A stretch of 46,847 bases of DNA from assembly GCA_009731375.1 (NCBI GenBank), contig BJOX01000161.1, positions 429,115 to 475,961 on the forward strand, written 5' to 3'. Made by a program: the position numbers and the translations under genes. Positions 33,102 to 45,847 of this stretch are shown here, piece by piece. The notes beneath the pieces were generated by a model that saw only the letters and a program-made list of their open reading frames with translations, did no database searches and was not told the DNA's origin. How positions within the stretch are numbered: position 1 is the stretch's first letter; each line of letters opens with the position of its first letter. Origin of the DNA: Paulinella micropora. Taxonomy: Eukaryota; Cercozoa; Imbricatea; Euglyphida.

Positions 33102-33111
33102 AGTGAGCCTA

Positions 33112-33142
<31 letters not shown>

Positions 33143-33157
33143 GAGAGAGAGAGAGAG

Positions 33158-33160
<3 letters not shown>
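33102..33160 (-). promoter_or_regulatory. CT-rich tract ending in TTAG just upstream of the F-box ATG
   Basis: On the coding strand a CT array ends in cttag about ten bases before the ATG. This has the form of a polypyrimidine tract plus AG splice acceptor; it could equally be a CT-rich core promoter or plain microsatellite. Confidence 0.3.
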
Positions 33161-33212
<52 letters not shown>

Positions 33213-33250
33213 AAGAGTGAGAGTGAGAGTGAGAATGAGAGTGAGAGTGA

Positions 33251-33321
<71 letters not shown>

Positions 33322-33344
33322 TGTGTGTGCGTGTGTGTGTTGAA

Positions 33345-33417
<73 letters not shown>

Positions 33418-33482
33418 GAGAGAGAACGAAAGAGTGTGTGTATGTGAGAGAGAGAGAGAGAGTGAGAGAGAGAGAGAGACAA

Positions 33483-33524
<42 letters not shown>

Positions 33525-33553
33525 ACACACACACACACAGAAAGAGAGAGAGT
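33110..33553. repeat. GA array with GTGA and GTGT blocks
   Basis: GA dinucleotides interspersed with GAGAGT hexamers (about 33157-33250), GT runs (33251-33268 and 33320-33340) and a CA run at the end. All frames are open on both strands (Arg-Glu or Ser-Leu), so long frames here are meaningless. Confidence 0.96.
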
Positions 33554-33677
33554 ACATACATACATACATACATACATACATACATACATACAGATGCACA
33601 TACATATATGTACATACATGCATACATACTTGCATACGAGTGATGGTTTCTTTTATCAACCGAGTGATGGTTTCTTT

Positions 33678-33742
<65 letters not shown>

Positions 33743-33756
33743 CTCTCTTTCGTTCG

Positions 33757-33803
<47 letters not shown>

Positions 33804-34180
33804 GTTTTTGTTTTTTTTGTTTTTTTTTTTTGGTCTCTCTCTCTCTCTATGTATGTATGTATGTATGTATGTACATATGCATGCATGCACATGCATGCAT
33901 GCATGTACGTAGTATATATTCATGTATGTGTGCATGCATGTACGTATGTCCATGTACGTACGTACGCACGTATGTATGTACATACGTATAGCTGTGTATG
34001 TACATACGTATAGCTACGTATGTATGAATGTGTGTATGTATGACTGTACATACGTGTGTGTATTCATGGAAGATTTGTTGTATGCTAGAGTGTGAAAAAA
34101 AGAAAAAAAAGATTTTTTTAAAAAAAAGAAGAAAGAAAAAAAAAAGCTGAGAAATAATTCATGGACACTACGGAAGGTAC
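33553..34180. repeat. ATAC, CT, TATC, T-rich and GTAT/GCAT arrays
   Basis: Successive blocks: ATAC (33553-33595), CT (33678-33698), TATC (33698-33742), CT (33742-33800), T-rich (33799-33832), GTAT with GCAT and GTAC variants (33849-34065), then an A-rich stretch. Confidence 0.94.
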
Positions 34181-34304
34181 GAGAGCGAGAGAGCGAGAGA
34201 GCGAGAGAGCGAGAGAGCGAGAGAGCGAGAGAGCGAGAGAGCGAGAGAGCGAGAGAGCGAGAGAGCGAGAGAGCGAGAGAGCGAGAGAGCGAGAGAGCGA
34301 GAGA
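34181..34304. repeat. GAGAGCGA octanucleotide repeat, ~15 copies
   Basis: Essentially perfect 8-bp periodicity over 124 bp, very homogeneous compared with the imperfect GA arrays nearby. Confidence 0.97.
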
Positions 34305-34865
34305 TGGGCTTCTGCATTTTCAAGCGCAGCTATGGAATGACAGACCGCATAAATCTCATTTTAGGAAAATATTAACCTGAAGCTGTGCATGTAGAACGCG
34401 CACGCTATGAGATATGTACGCTCTGTACTCTCTGACTACACTTACTTGCTAGGCAAACGTATTATATGTCGAGAAAAAGGTTGAGAGAAACATCAAGCAT
34501 TGTCATGCTGCTGCGTACGTACACGAGAAGACAACTCGCGCACAGCGAACAGATTAGATGGACATGATGAATTGTTGCATTGCCTATCCTGGAAATGGAC
34601 AGAAACAAACCTAAACAATATCCAAAATCAAGGGTACATGAGAGGACATGCCATGCTGGTTTCTCCAAGGAATGCTTCCCATGAATATATGCCGCTTTCT
34701 GCGGACGGCGTTTATTTCAGGATCCTCCAGACACCTGGTATTCCAGGTGACTGGTGAAGTGTGTGGTCACTTTTTCATTCAGGCCAAACGTAAAGATGGA
34801 ATCACACGTCGGCTCACAGTCGATCGAAAGATGGATGGACGGACGGGAAATAGATAGAACGATAC
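34305..34865. other. Unique DNA without a supported gene
   Basis: Only short frames (up to 85 codons) with no recognisable content. Confidence 0.6.
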
Positions 34866-35577
<712 letters not shown>

Positions 35578-35698
35578 TCTATCCATCCATCCATCCATCC
35601 ATCCATCCTCTCTCTCTCTCTCTCTATCTTCTCTGTCTCTGTCTCTCTCTCTCTCTATATACATATATATATATCCTTTCTCTCTCTCTCTCTCCGTT

Positions 35699-35742
<44 letters not shown>

Positions 35743-35766
35743 TGATTTATTTCTCTCTCTCTCTCC

Positions 35767-35821
<55 letters not shown>

Positions 35822-35839
35822 GCAAACATCTTACTGTAT

Positions 35840-35894
<55 letters not shown>

Positions 35895-35943
35895 CCTACC
35901 TACCTACCTACCTACCTACCTACCTACCTACCTACCTACCTAC

Positions 35944-35989
<46 letters not shown>

Positions 35990-36036
35990 CTCTCTCTCTC
36001 TCTTCCTCACTCTCTCTCTCTCTCGTCTCTCTCTCT

Positions 36037-36106
<70 letters not shown>

Positions 36107-36145
36107 AGCATCTTACTGTCTATGTATCTTTCTATCTATCTACTT

Positions 36146-36206
<61 letters not shown>

Positions 36207-36244
36207 ATCTGTCTGTCTATCTATCCATGCATACATCCATCCAT

Positions 36245-36288
<44 letters not shown>

Positions 36289-36289
36289 C

Positions 36290-36332
<43 letters not shown>

Positions 36333-36333
36333 C

Positions 36334-36375
<42 letters not shown>

Positions 36376-36376
36376 G

Positions 36377-36435
<59 letters not shown>

Positions 36436-36475
36436 TTCTCTCTCTCTCCATCTCTCTTTCTTTTATTTCTCTACT

Positions 36476-36512
<37 letters not shown>

Positions 36513-36530
36513 CTCTCTCTCTCTCTCTCT

Positions 36531-36575
<45 letters not shown>

Positions 36576-36587
36576 CTCTCTCCCTCC

Positions 36588-36645
<58 letters not shown>

Positions 36646-36678
36646 CATCTTTCCTTCTCTCTCTCTCTCCATCTTTCC

Positions 36679-36773
<95 letters not shown>

Positions 36774-36829
36774 CCTCTCTCCTCTCTCTCCTCTCTCTCC
36801 CTCTCTCCCTCTCTTTCTTTTTTTCTTCT

Positions 36830-36867
<38 letters not shown>

Positions 36868-37020
36868 CTCTCTCTCTCTCTTTTCTCTCTCTCTCTCTTT
36901 TCTCTCTCTCTGTCTCTCTCTCTCTCTCTCCATCTCTCTCTCTCTGTCTCTCTCTCTCTCTCTCTCTTTTTTTTTCTTTTTTTTTTTCTTTTTTTTCCTC
37001 TCTCTTTCTCTCTCTCTCTC

Positions 37021-37052
<32 letters not shown>
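35578..37052. repeat. ~1.5-kb polypyrimidine CT array with TATC/TACC inserts
   Basis: Largely uninterrupted pyrimidines on the plus strand (CT, CTTT, CCTC), with ATCC (35578-35607), TATC/TACC (35838-35995 and 36130-36206) and two short CA runs. Frames of nearly 500 codons in two phases (Ser-Leu) are repeat artefacts. Confidence 0.96.
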
Positions 37053-37083
37053 AATAGATAGATAGATAGATAGCTAGATAAAC

Positions 37084-37152
<69 letters not shown>

Positions 37153-37212
37153 TAGATAGATAGATAGATATAGATAGATAGATAAATAGATAGATAGATA
37201 GATAGATAGATT

Positions 37213-37283
<71 letters not shown>

Positions 37284-37305
37284 TAGATAGTCAGACATAT
37301 GGATC

Positions 37306-37391
<86 letters not shown>

Positions 37392-37445
37392 CTCTCTCTC
37401 ACACACAAACACACACACACACACACGCACACACACACACACACT
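37053..37445. repeat. GATA, GA and CA arrays
   Basis: GATA (about 37056-37316), GA (37317-37388), then CA (37400-37443). The strand asymmetry reverses here: pyrimidine-rich before 37052, purine-rich after. Confidence 0.96.
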
Positions 37446-37491
37446 TTCCATTTATTCATCTATCTTTCCTTCCTTCACTCTTTGTTTCTGT

Positions 37492-37530
<39 letters not shown>

Positions 37531-37967
37531 CCCCTCCCTTTCTTTATGAGTGTGTCTCTCTCTCCGAGAGAGAGAGGCAGAGACTGCTATGTTTAATGTT
37601 TAATCTATAGGCGTGGCGTAGCTTGAAAAGGCCATCGCCTCCAATACTACCCCCGGACAAGAACTTTCAGCACCTGCCAAGCTGCACACCAACCACTGTC
37701 TCACTGTGGTTGGTGTCTGTGCCTGGTTCAAGCCGAAAGGTAGCCGAGCCCTTTTGAACTATACAGAACAACACTAGAACACTCCCCCAGGGGCGTGTGC
37801 CATAAGGAGATGATGCGCCTGTAAGCCGAGGTTTCAGGAGTTCATGCTCGTTGTGAGTTACGTTTACAACCCCGACTTCATCAACCCTTTGCATCACGGC
37901 CCTGGTAAGGAGTTGGTTGCCTGTTTAGCCCTTGCGCTGCGCGCGATTAACGCCAGACACAAAATCT
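37446..37967. other. Short unique stretch with an 11-bp hairpin
   Basis: A CT run at about 37497-37528, then unique sequence. An 11-bp perfect inverted repeat (ACACCAACCAC with GTGGTTGGTGT, 9-nt loop) lies at 37686-37716. No gene supported. Confidence 0.5.
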
Positions 37968-38159
37968 TGTACATACATACATACATACATATGTACATAC
38001 ATATGTACATACATATGTACATACATATGTACATACACATGTACATACATATGTACATACGTATGTACATACACATGTACACACGTATACATATGTACAT
38101 ACATACATATGTACATACATATGTACATACATACATACATACATTCATTAATACATACA

Positions 38160-38190
<31 letters not shown>

Positions 38191-38250
38191 CATACATACA
38201 TACATGCATACATGCATGCATGCATACATACATACATACATACATACAAT
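37968..38250. repeat. ATAC array with repeated ATATGTAC palindromic units
   Basis: A core of ACATACATATGTACATACAT-type units, in which ATGTACAT/GTACATAC phases alternate, then plain ATAC to 38250. The unit is self-complementary, so frames on both strands look alike (Tyr-Ile-His, Met-Tyr-Val). Confidence 0.95.
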
Positions 38251-38294
38251 TATAGAGGGTTTGGTTTCAGGCCGGAGCACTCCGCAGCTGGCCC

Positions 38295-38995
<701 letters not shown>

Positions 38996-39691
38996 NNNNN
39001 NNNNNNNNNNNNNNNNNNNNNNNNNNNNNNNNNNNNNNNNNNNNNNNNNNNNNNNNNNNNNNNNNNNNNNNNNNNNNNNNNNNNNNNNNNNNNNNNNNNN
39101 NNNNNNNNNNNNNNNNNNNNNNNNNNNNNNNNNNNNNNNNNNNNNNNNNNNNNNNNNNNNNNNNNNNNNNNNNNNNNNNNNNNNNNNNNNNNNNNNNNNN
39201 NNNNNNNNNNNNNNNNNNNNNNNNNNNNNNNNNNNNNNNNNNNNNNNNNNNNNNNNNNNNNNNNNNNNNNNNNNNNNNNNNNNNNNNNNNNNNNNNNNNN
39301 NNNNNNNNNNNNNNNNNNNNNNNNNNNNNNNNNNNNNNNNNNNNNNNNNNNNNNNNNNNNNNNNNNNNNNNNNNNNNNNNNNNNNNNNNNNNNNNNNNNN
39401 NNNNNNNNNNNNNNNNNNNNNNNNNNNNNNNNNNNNNNNNNNNNNNNNNNNNNNNNNNNNNNNNNNNNNNNNNNNNNNNNNNNNNNNNNNNNNNNNNNNN
39501 NNNNNNNNNNNNNNNNNNNNNNNNNNNNNNNNNNNNNNNNNNNNNNNNNNNNNNNNNNNNNNNNNNNNNNNNNNNNNNNNNNNNNNNNNNNNNNNNNNNN
39601 NNNNNNNNNNNNNNNNNNNNNNNNNNNNNNNNNNNNNNNNNNNNNNNNNNNNNNNNNNNNNNNNNNNNNNNNNNNNNNNNNNNNNNNNNNN
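38996..39691. other. Assembly gap (696 N)
   Basis: The gap begins inside a GA array and ends in unique sequence, so its left edge at least is a microsatellite. Confidence 1.
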
Positions 39692-40145
39692 CCATCCTAC
39701 CCACATCATCCCCTAATTCTCTGTCTGTCGACAGATGGCACCCATTTCAAAAAACCAAGCCCAAGGGAGGGTCAGTGACACCTCAAGTGGCCTTGGTTCA
39801 CTCCGTGGAGTAAGTGATGAGATCAACTGATGAGATATCGACTAATGTCAGAAAAAAGGAGCTTCTGATTTCGTCAACCAAGGAAGTCTGTGGGTAAAGT
39901 ATTAACCCGATGCCCAGCTAAGCCGTGATGTTTGCACGGAAGGGACTGATACAGGCGATACCAAAGCTCCCTAGTACCAGGCGGGGCCAGGGCTCGTTCC
40001 ATAAGCGCCCCTTGCAGAACGAGCTCCCACCTCCATTACAGAGGACCCAGTAAGCAGATGGAGTTTCGAGACTGTCGACAGTCTAGTATAAACCGACAGA
40101 GCACTGTGGTTTTATTCCGGGCTCAACAAGCGAGAAAGGGCACCC

Positions 40146-40146
<1 letters not shown>
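39692..40146. other. Unique stretch with two CTGTCGACAG palindromes
   Basis: TCTGTCGACAGA (12 bp, 39724-39735) and AGACTGTCGACAGTCT (16 bp, 40069-40084) share the core CTGTCGACAG. No gene supported in between. Confidence 0.6.

Positions 40147-40216
<70 letters not shown>
40147..40216. repeat. GATA microsatellite
   Basis: About 17 GATA units. Confidence 0.97.
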
Positions 40217-40217
<1 letters not shown>

Positions 40218-40332
40218 AGAGTTGGATGCATACATACATATATACATTCATACACTCAGGTGGCAAGCGTTCACACCTTTAACAACATATTCTTATCAAA
40301 TTGATAGTAGGGGAAGTAACGAGACCTGGAGC

Positions 40333-40737
40333 ATGGAAAGAAGACGAAGTAACCAGCCTGGAGTAGACGAAGCAGCGGGCGGTCCTCTCTTTTCTGAGGT
40401 GGTAGTGGGCTTGAAGCTGAAAGTCCCTGAGGCGTTTTTTCTCCCCGCAAAACAACGAGAGAAATTGGGTAATTTGAATACTTTCGTTCACGGGAGAGTA
40501 ACCAAGAGAAGAAAAGGTGGAGGAAGCAGCTTGGACGGAGATTTGTTTGAGGTGACCTGGGAGAATAGTTATTGCTTCCAGGGAAGAAAAGAGAAATTCA
40601 CTGCTAGGACAATTGCGGGCTGGCTCCAGGACGCTGAAGCGACGAAAGCAAACGAATCAGATAATTCTTCCCAGACTCAAGTTGCATCGTCTCTGCCTGC
40701 AGCTGATGCATCAGGTCAGAGAACATTGAATGAGTAG
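40333..40737 (+). CDS. Small basic protein or exon, possibly transposase-associated
   Basis: 134 residues from the ATG at 40333 (MERRRSNQPGVDEAAGG); an earlier in-frame ATG at 40222 lies in the ATAC-like flank and adds only repeat-like residues. The core, about residues 20-95, reads as a folded domain: GLKLKVPEAFFLPAK, FVHGRVTKRRKGGG, LFEVTWENSYCF, KFTARTIAGWL. The G-x-V-x-K...Y/F-x-V-x-W-E pattern recalls small beta-barrel modules preceding some protist piggyBac-like transposases, an association I offer only from memory. The C-terminus is a polar Ser/Ala/Asn tail. No transposase follows downstream before the repeats begin. Confidence 0.5.
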   Translation: MERRRSNQPGVDEAAGGPLFSEVVVGLKLKVPEAFFLPAKQREKLGNLNTFVHGRVTKRRKGGGSSLDGDLFEVTWENSYCFQGRKEKFTARTIAGWLQDAEATKANESDNSSQTQVASSLPAADASGQRTLNE

Positions 40738-40916
40738 ATTGATCAGCGCAGTAGTAAACTAACTGGATGCTATTTTGCGTATACATTTTCATGATAAAAG
40801 ACACATGCCAGAACAAAAAGCATAAATACAGGCATAAAAGATATGACCTAGATAAGGATATACTTCAAGGTCTGCGTGTACGTACCCATGTATCTTATTT
40901 GGTTTCATTAATCCTT

Positions 40917-41045
40917 TCTTCCTTCCTTCCTTCCTTCCTTCCTTCATTCATTCCTTCCTTCCCTTTTTCTTTCTTTCTTTTTTTCTTTCTTTCTTTCCTT
41001 CCTTCCTTTTATTTTCTTTCCTTGCCTTTCTTTTCCTTTGCTTTC
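40917..41045. repeat. CCTT/CTTT polypyrimidine tract
   Basis: Nearly pure pyrimidines for about 130 bp, leading into the repeat block that begins with the C-tract. Confidence 0.93.
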
Positions 41046-41079
41046 ATTTGTTTCGTATTATTAGCATCGCTATTATCCG

Positions 41080-41101
41080 ATGGAAATGGAAATTGTGTAC
41101 C

Positions 41102-41148
<47 letters not shown>

Positions 41149-41852
41149 ACCACCNNNNNNNNNNNNNNNNNNNNNNNNNNNNNNNNNNNNNNNNNNNNNN
41201 NNNNNNNNNNNNNNNNNNNNNNNNNNNNNNNNNNNNNNNNNNNNNNNNCCCCCCCCCATTTTCTGTATCCCTTGTCAGAATAAGTCATGGTTTGTGGGAA
41301 CCAGGAGGAGCTGGGAGATCATAATCATACGGTGGCTAGCCCCAGAATCGATGTTGATGCTAATATAATTTTTTTAGAATTCACACAAATGCTTGCGTTA
41401 GGGGAGTGTCCTGAATGCCGAAATTCATTGGTTTTCTTAGCATATTTCCGCACCCCCGTCAGAATAAATCATGGTTTGTGTGAATCAGGAGAAGTTGGGA
41501 GCTCATATTTGCAGGGTGGCTATCTCCAGACTCGTTGTTGATGCTGGTATAATTTTTTTGAAATTTACGCAAATATTTGCGTTAGGGGAGTGTCCTGAAT
41601 GCGAAATTCCTTTTTTTTTTTACCCACTTCCTGTAACCCCGCTGGAATAAATCATTGTTTGTGGGAACAAGGAGGAGTTGGGAGCTCATATTTGCAGGGT
41701 GGCTAGCCTCGATGTTGATGCTGATATAATTTTTTTTGGATTTCACACAAATATGTGCGTTAGAGGATTGTACTGAATGCCAAAATTCCTTGTTTTTTGG
41801 GAGTACTTGAAGGTACTTCCGGCAATGGCACGTATCGTATCGACTGGGAAAA

Positions 41853-41887
<35 letters not shown>

Positions 41888-41897
41888 CGGGGGGCCC
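41080..41897 (+). repeat. Repeat block 1: C-tract, three ~180-bp monomers, family-2 piece, G-tract
   Basis: A C-run (41102-41154) enters a 94-N gap (41155-41248) and re-emerges as C. Three monomers of family 1 follow (starting about 41277, 41461 and 41645), each with aataaatcatggtttgtg near its start, a gggagctcat-like word, gatgttgatgct, and cgttaggggagtgtcctgaa near its end. Then a short family-2 piece (ttccggcaatggcacgta, 41816-41833) and a G-run into the next gap. Confidence 0.88.
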
Positions 41898-42003
41898 NNN
41901 NNNNNNNNNNNNNNNNNNNNNNNNNNNNNNNNNNNNNNNNNNNNNNNNNNNNNNNNNNNNNNNNNNNNNNNNNNNNNNNNNNNNNNNNNNNNNNNNNNNN
42001 NNN
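41898..42003. other. Assembly gap (106 N) between G-tracts
   Basis: G-runs on both sides; the gap probably reflects an unresolved G-tract. Confidence 1.
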
Positions 42004-42050
<47 letters not shown>

Positions 42051-42400
42051 TCACTGCCTTCGGGAACCCAAACCCTGTAATTGTACGTACCTGAAGCGAA
42101 TTAGCAGGCACCAAAATGAATGGCTGAGAATGCTCCAAGGCTCTAAGAGTTGTGCAAGAAGGGTTTATGCAAGTTACATCCTGCAAGTGAACGTACCTTG
42201 TCGACTGTTGGAGGGGGGGGAAAGGGGGGGGGGGAGGGGGGCCCTTCCCCCCGGGAACCCAAGCACTGCAATTGTACGTATCCGAAGCGAATTAGCTGGC
42301 GCTAAATGAATGGTTGAGAATGTTCAAGGATCTAAAAATTGTGTCAGAAGGGTTGAGAGGATGATTTTTTGGTTTTCACAACCTCGGGACGGACTCTAGG
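42004..42400. repeat. G-tract followed by two diverged family-2 copies
   Basis: After the G-run, gggaacccaaaccctgtaat (about 42062) and gggaacccaagcactgcaat (about 42253) introduce two ~190-bp copies. Both contain gtacgta, cgaagcgaattagc, aatgaatgg and ttgagaatgt/ctgagaatgc. Confidence 0.8.
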
Positions 42401-42418
42401 TAGTGAACCTGTTGAAAT

Positions 42419-42560
42419 GGAGCATTCTCAGCCATTCATTTTGGCACTACTTTGCCAAAATCTTCGTAATCTCTAAGCCCCTCTGGCGTATCTCTTAGAA
42501 CCTTAGAGATTACCAAGATTTTGGCAAAGTAGTGCCAAAATGAATAGCTGAGAATGCTCC
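42419..42560. repeat. Inverted repeat with 59-bp arms and 24-bp loop
   Basis: Arms 42419-42477 and 42502-42560 match at 57 of 59 positions by my reading; the arm includes catttt-ggcactactttgcc. The sequence ctaagcccctctggcg within and beside the loop recurs inverted just beyond the right arm (cgccagaggggcttag, about 42582-42597), so the fold continues. Diverged single arms occur near 42111 and 42305. Confidence 0.92.
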
Positions 42561-42710
42561 AAGACTCTAAGAGATGCGCCAGAGGGGCTTAGAGGCTGAT
42601 TCTTTGTGCTTTCGCAAGCTTGTCACGAGCACTTTTTAGGGATATAGTTGAAGTTATGAATTTTGAATGTAATGAAATTAGTGTCAACATGAATATTTGA
42701 GATTGGCAAC

Positions 42711-43057
42711 NNNNNNNNNNNNNNNNNNNNNNNNNNNNNNNNNNNNNNNNNNNNNNNNNNNNNNNNNNNNNNNNNNNNNNNNNNNNNNNNNNNNNNNNNN
42801 NNNNNNNNNNNNNNNNNNNNNNNNNNNNNNNNNNNNNNNNNNNNNNNNNNNNNNNNNNNNNNNNNNNNNNNNNNNNNNNNNNNNNNNNNNNNNNNNNNNN
42901 NNNNNNNNNNNNNNNNNNNNNNNNNNNNNNNNNNNNNNNNNNNNNNNNNNNNNNNNNNNNNNNNNNNNNNNNNNNNNNNNNNNNNNNNNNNNNNNNNNNN
43001 NNNNNNNNNNNNNNNNNNNNNNNNNNNNNNNNNNNNNNNNNNNNNNNNNNNNNNNNN
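42711..43057. other. Assembly gap (347 N)
   Basis: The gap lies between unique-looking sequences, unlike the other large gaps. Confidence 1.
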
Positions 43058-43216
43058 AATAACCTCGGCTTAGTGCAGTCTTGCCCTCAGGAGCTCCATC
43101 GGTGGCCCCGATCATCAGGCGAGAGACTGACACGGGGGGGTGGAGGACCTCGAACAAGGGTATTGGAGGCTTATGTCCGTTGAGGATATGCCATTAGCTG
43201 CATCAGTACGCCTCAG

Positions 43217-43355
<139 letters not shown>

Positions 43356-43404
43356 ATCCCTGAAAGGTGTTGGTCAAGGGGGTGGGGGATTTGGGGGGAG
43401 ACGG

Positions 43405-44037
43405 AAAATGAAAATTGTGTACCCCACCCCCACCCCCATCCACCCACCCACCCCCCCACCATTTCCGCACCCCTGTCAGAATAAATCATGGTTTGTCGGA
43501 ACGAGGAGGAGTTCGGAGCTCATATTTGCATGGTAGTTAGCCCCAGACTCGATCTTGAGTGCTGATATGATTTTTTTGGAATTCACGCAATTATTTGCGT
43601 TAGGGGAGTGTCCTGAATGCCAAATTTTTTCTTTTTTTCCGCACCCCAATCGGAATAAATCATGGTTTATGTGAACCAGGTGGAGTTGGGAGCTCATATT
43701 TGCAGGGTGGCTAGCCCAGACTCGATGTTGATGCTGATATAATTTCTTTGGATTTCAAGCAAATATTTGCGTTAGGGGAGTGTCCTGAAAGCGAAAATTC
43801 CTTGTTTTTTAGCCTATTTTCTGCACCCTTGTCGAGGAAATTTGGCATTCAGGAGACTCCCCTAACGCAAATATTTGCCAAAAAATCATATCAGCATCAA
43901 GATCGAGTCTGGGGCTAACTACCCTGCAAATATAAGCTCCCAACTCTCCTCGTTCCGACAAACCATGATTTATGCCGACAGGGGTGCGAAAATGCGGGGT
44001 GTGTGTGTGGGGGGGGGGGGGGGGGGGGGGGGGGGGG
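43405..44037. repeat. Repeat block 2: C-rich tract, family-1 monomers in both orientations, G-tract
   Basis: The C-rich tract (ccccacccccacccccatcc, about 43422-43461) is gap-free and follows aaattgtgtacc, as in block 1. Two direct family-1 monomers start about 43479 and 43657, then one inverted monomer (about 43838-43990) leads into a G-run and a gap. Confidence 0.88.
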
Positions 44038-44127
44038 NNNNNNNNNNNNNNNNNNNNNNNNNNNNNNNNNNNNNNNNNNNNNNNNNNNNNNNNNNNNNNN
44101 NNNNNNNNNNNNNNNNNNNNNNNNNNN
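44038..44127. other. Assembly gap (90 N) between G-tract and C-tract
   Basis: The left side is G-run, the right side C-run: the junction of two blocks. Confidence 1.
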
Positions 44128-45238
44128 CCCCCCCCGCCCCCCTTCTTATCCCTTTTTGGGGGGGCCCCCGGGCCCCCCCCCCCCCCCCCCGCCTCCCGCC
44201 CCCTTTCCCTTGGACAGGGTACGTTGAATTGCCGGAGGTGCCGCAAAGGGCGCCTGGTGGAAAAAAAAAACTCCATTTTCAGGTGTGGGTACCACCCGCG
44301 ACCAGAACGGGTACGTAGAATCGCAGGGCTCCCCCAGACCCCCCCTTTCCCTTCGACATGGTATGTTGAATTGCCGGAGGTGCCGCAAAGCGCCTGGTGG
44401 CAAAAAACCTCAATTTTCAGGTGTGGGTGCCACCCGCGACCAGAACGGGTACGTAAAATCACAGGGCTGGAGTTCCCGGGGGGAGGGGCCCCCCGGAACC
44501 CCCTGCCCCGTCCACAGCGTACGTTCAATCGCCGCAGGCACCGGCAAGTACTGCCAAAAAACAAGGAAATTTGGCATTCATGACACTTCCCTAACGCAAA
44601 TATTTGCGTGAATTCCAACAAAATTATACCAGCATCAAGATGGAAACTGGGGCTAGCCACCCTGCCAATATGAGCTCCCAACTCTTCCTGGTTCACACAA
44701 ACCATGATTTATTCCGACGAGGGTGTAGAAAATAGGCTAAAAAAACAAGGAATTTTAGCATTCAGGACACTCCTATAACGCAAATATCTGCGTGAATTCC
44801 AAAGAAACTATATTAGCATCAACATCGAGTCTGGGGCTAGCCACCTGTCAATGTGAGCTCCCAACTCTTCATGGTTCACACAAACCATGATTTATTCTGT
44901 TTTTTTTCGCACCCCTGTCCCTATAAATCATGATTTGTGTGAACCAGGAGGGGTTGGGAGCTCATAATGACAGGGTGGCTAGCCCCAGACTCGGTGTTGA
45001 TGCTGGTATAATTTCGTTGGAATTCACGCAAATATTTGCGTTAGGGGAATGTCCTGAATGCCTTGTTTTTTTTAGCGTTTTTTTGCACCCCCCATCCCTA
45101 GAAATCATGGTTTTTAGGAAGGAGGAGGAGCACATTTTGGCAGGGTGGTTAGCCCCAGACTCGATCTTGATGCTGATATAATTTTTTGGGAATTCACGCA
45201 AATATTTGCATTAGGGGAGTGTCCTGAATGCCAAATTT

Positions 45239-45292
<54 letters not shown>

Positions 45293-45770
45293 NNNNNNNN
45301 NNAATAAATCATGATTTGTGGGAACCAGGAGGAGTTGGGAGCTCATATTGGCAGGGTGGTTAGCCCCAGACTCGATCTTGATGCCGGTATAATTTTTTTG
45401 GAATTCACGGAAATATTTGCGTTAGGAGAGTGTCCTGAATGCCAAATTTCCTTGTTTTTTGGCAGTACTTGCCAGGGCCCTCCCCCCCGGGAACCCCAGC
45501 CCTGTGATTGTACGTACCCGTTCTGGTCGCGGGTGGCACCCACACCTGAAAATTGAGGTTTTTTGCCACCAGGCGCCCTTTGCGGCACCTCCGGCAATTC
45601 AATGTACCCTGTCGAAGGGAAAGGGGGGGTCCGGGGGAGCCCTGCGATTGTACGTGACCGTTCTGGTCACAGGTGGCACCTACACCTGAAATTGAGGTTT
45701 TTTTTTCCACCAGGCACCCTTTGCGGCACCTCCGGCAATTCAACGTATCCTGTCGAAGGGAAAGGGGGCG

Positions 45771-45806
<36 letters not shown>

Positions 45807-45847
45807 CCAAAAAAAGAAAAAAAGGGGGGGGGGGGGAGGGGGCCCCC
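44128..45847. repeat. Repeat block 3: 1.7-kb imperfect palindrome of families 1 and 2
   Basis: From the left edge: C-rich module, three family-2 copies (about 44215-44560) and two inverted family-1 monomers (about 44563-44905). After a centre near 44912 come three direct family-1 monomers (about 44918, 45095 and 45301), two inverted family-2 copies (about 45480-45770) and a G-rich module. The right end is the reverse complement of the left end, including the oddity cccctttccctt...acgttgaattgccgga. A T-run and a 10-N gap (45293-45302) lie in the right arm. Confidence 0.88.

Noticed and set aside
33240-34013. Glu/Arg-rich frames (alternating ER or RE)
   Set aside because: GA dinucleotides give RERERE or SLSLSL in any frame; not coding evidence.
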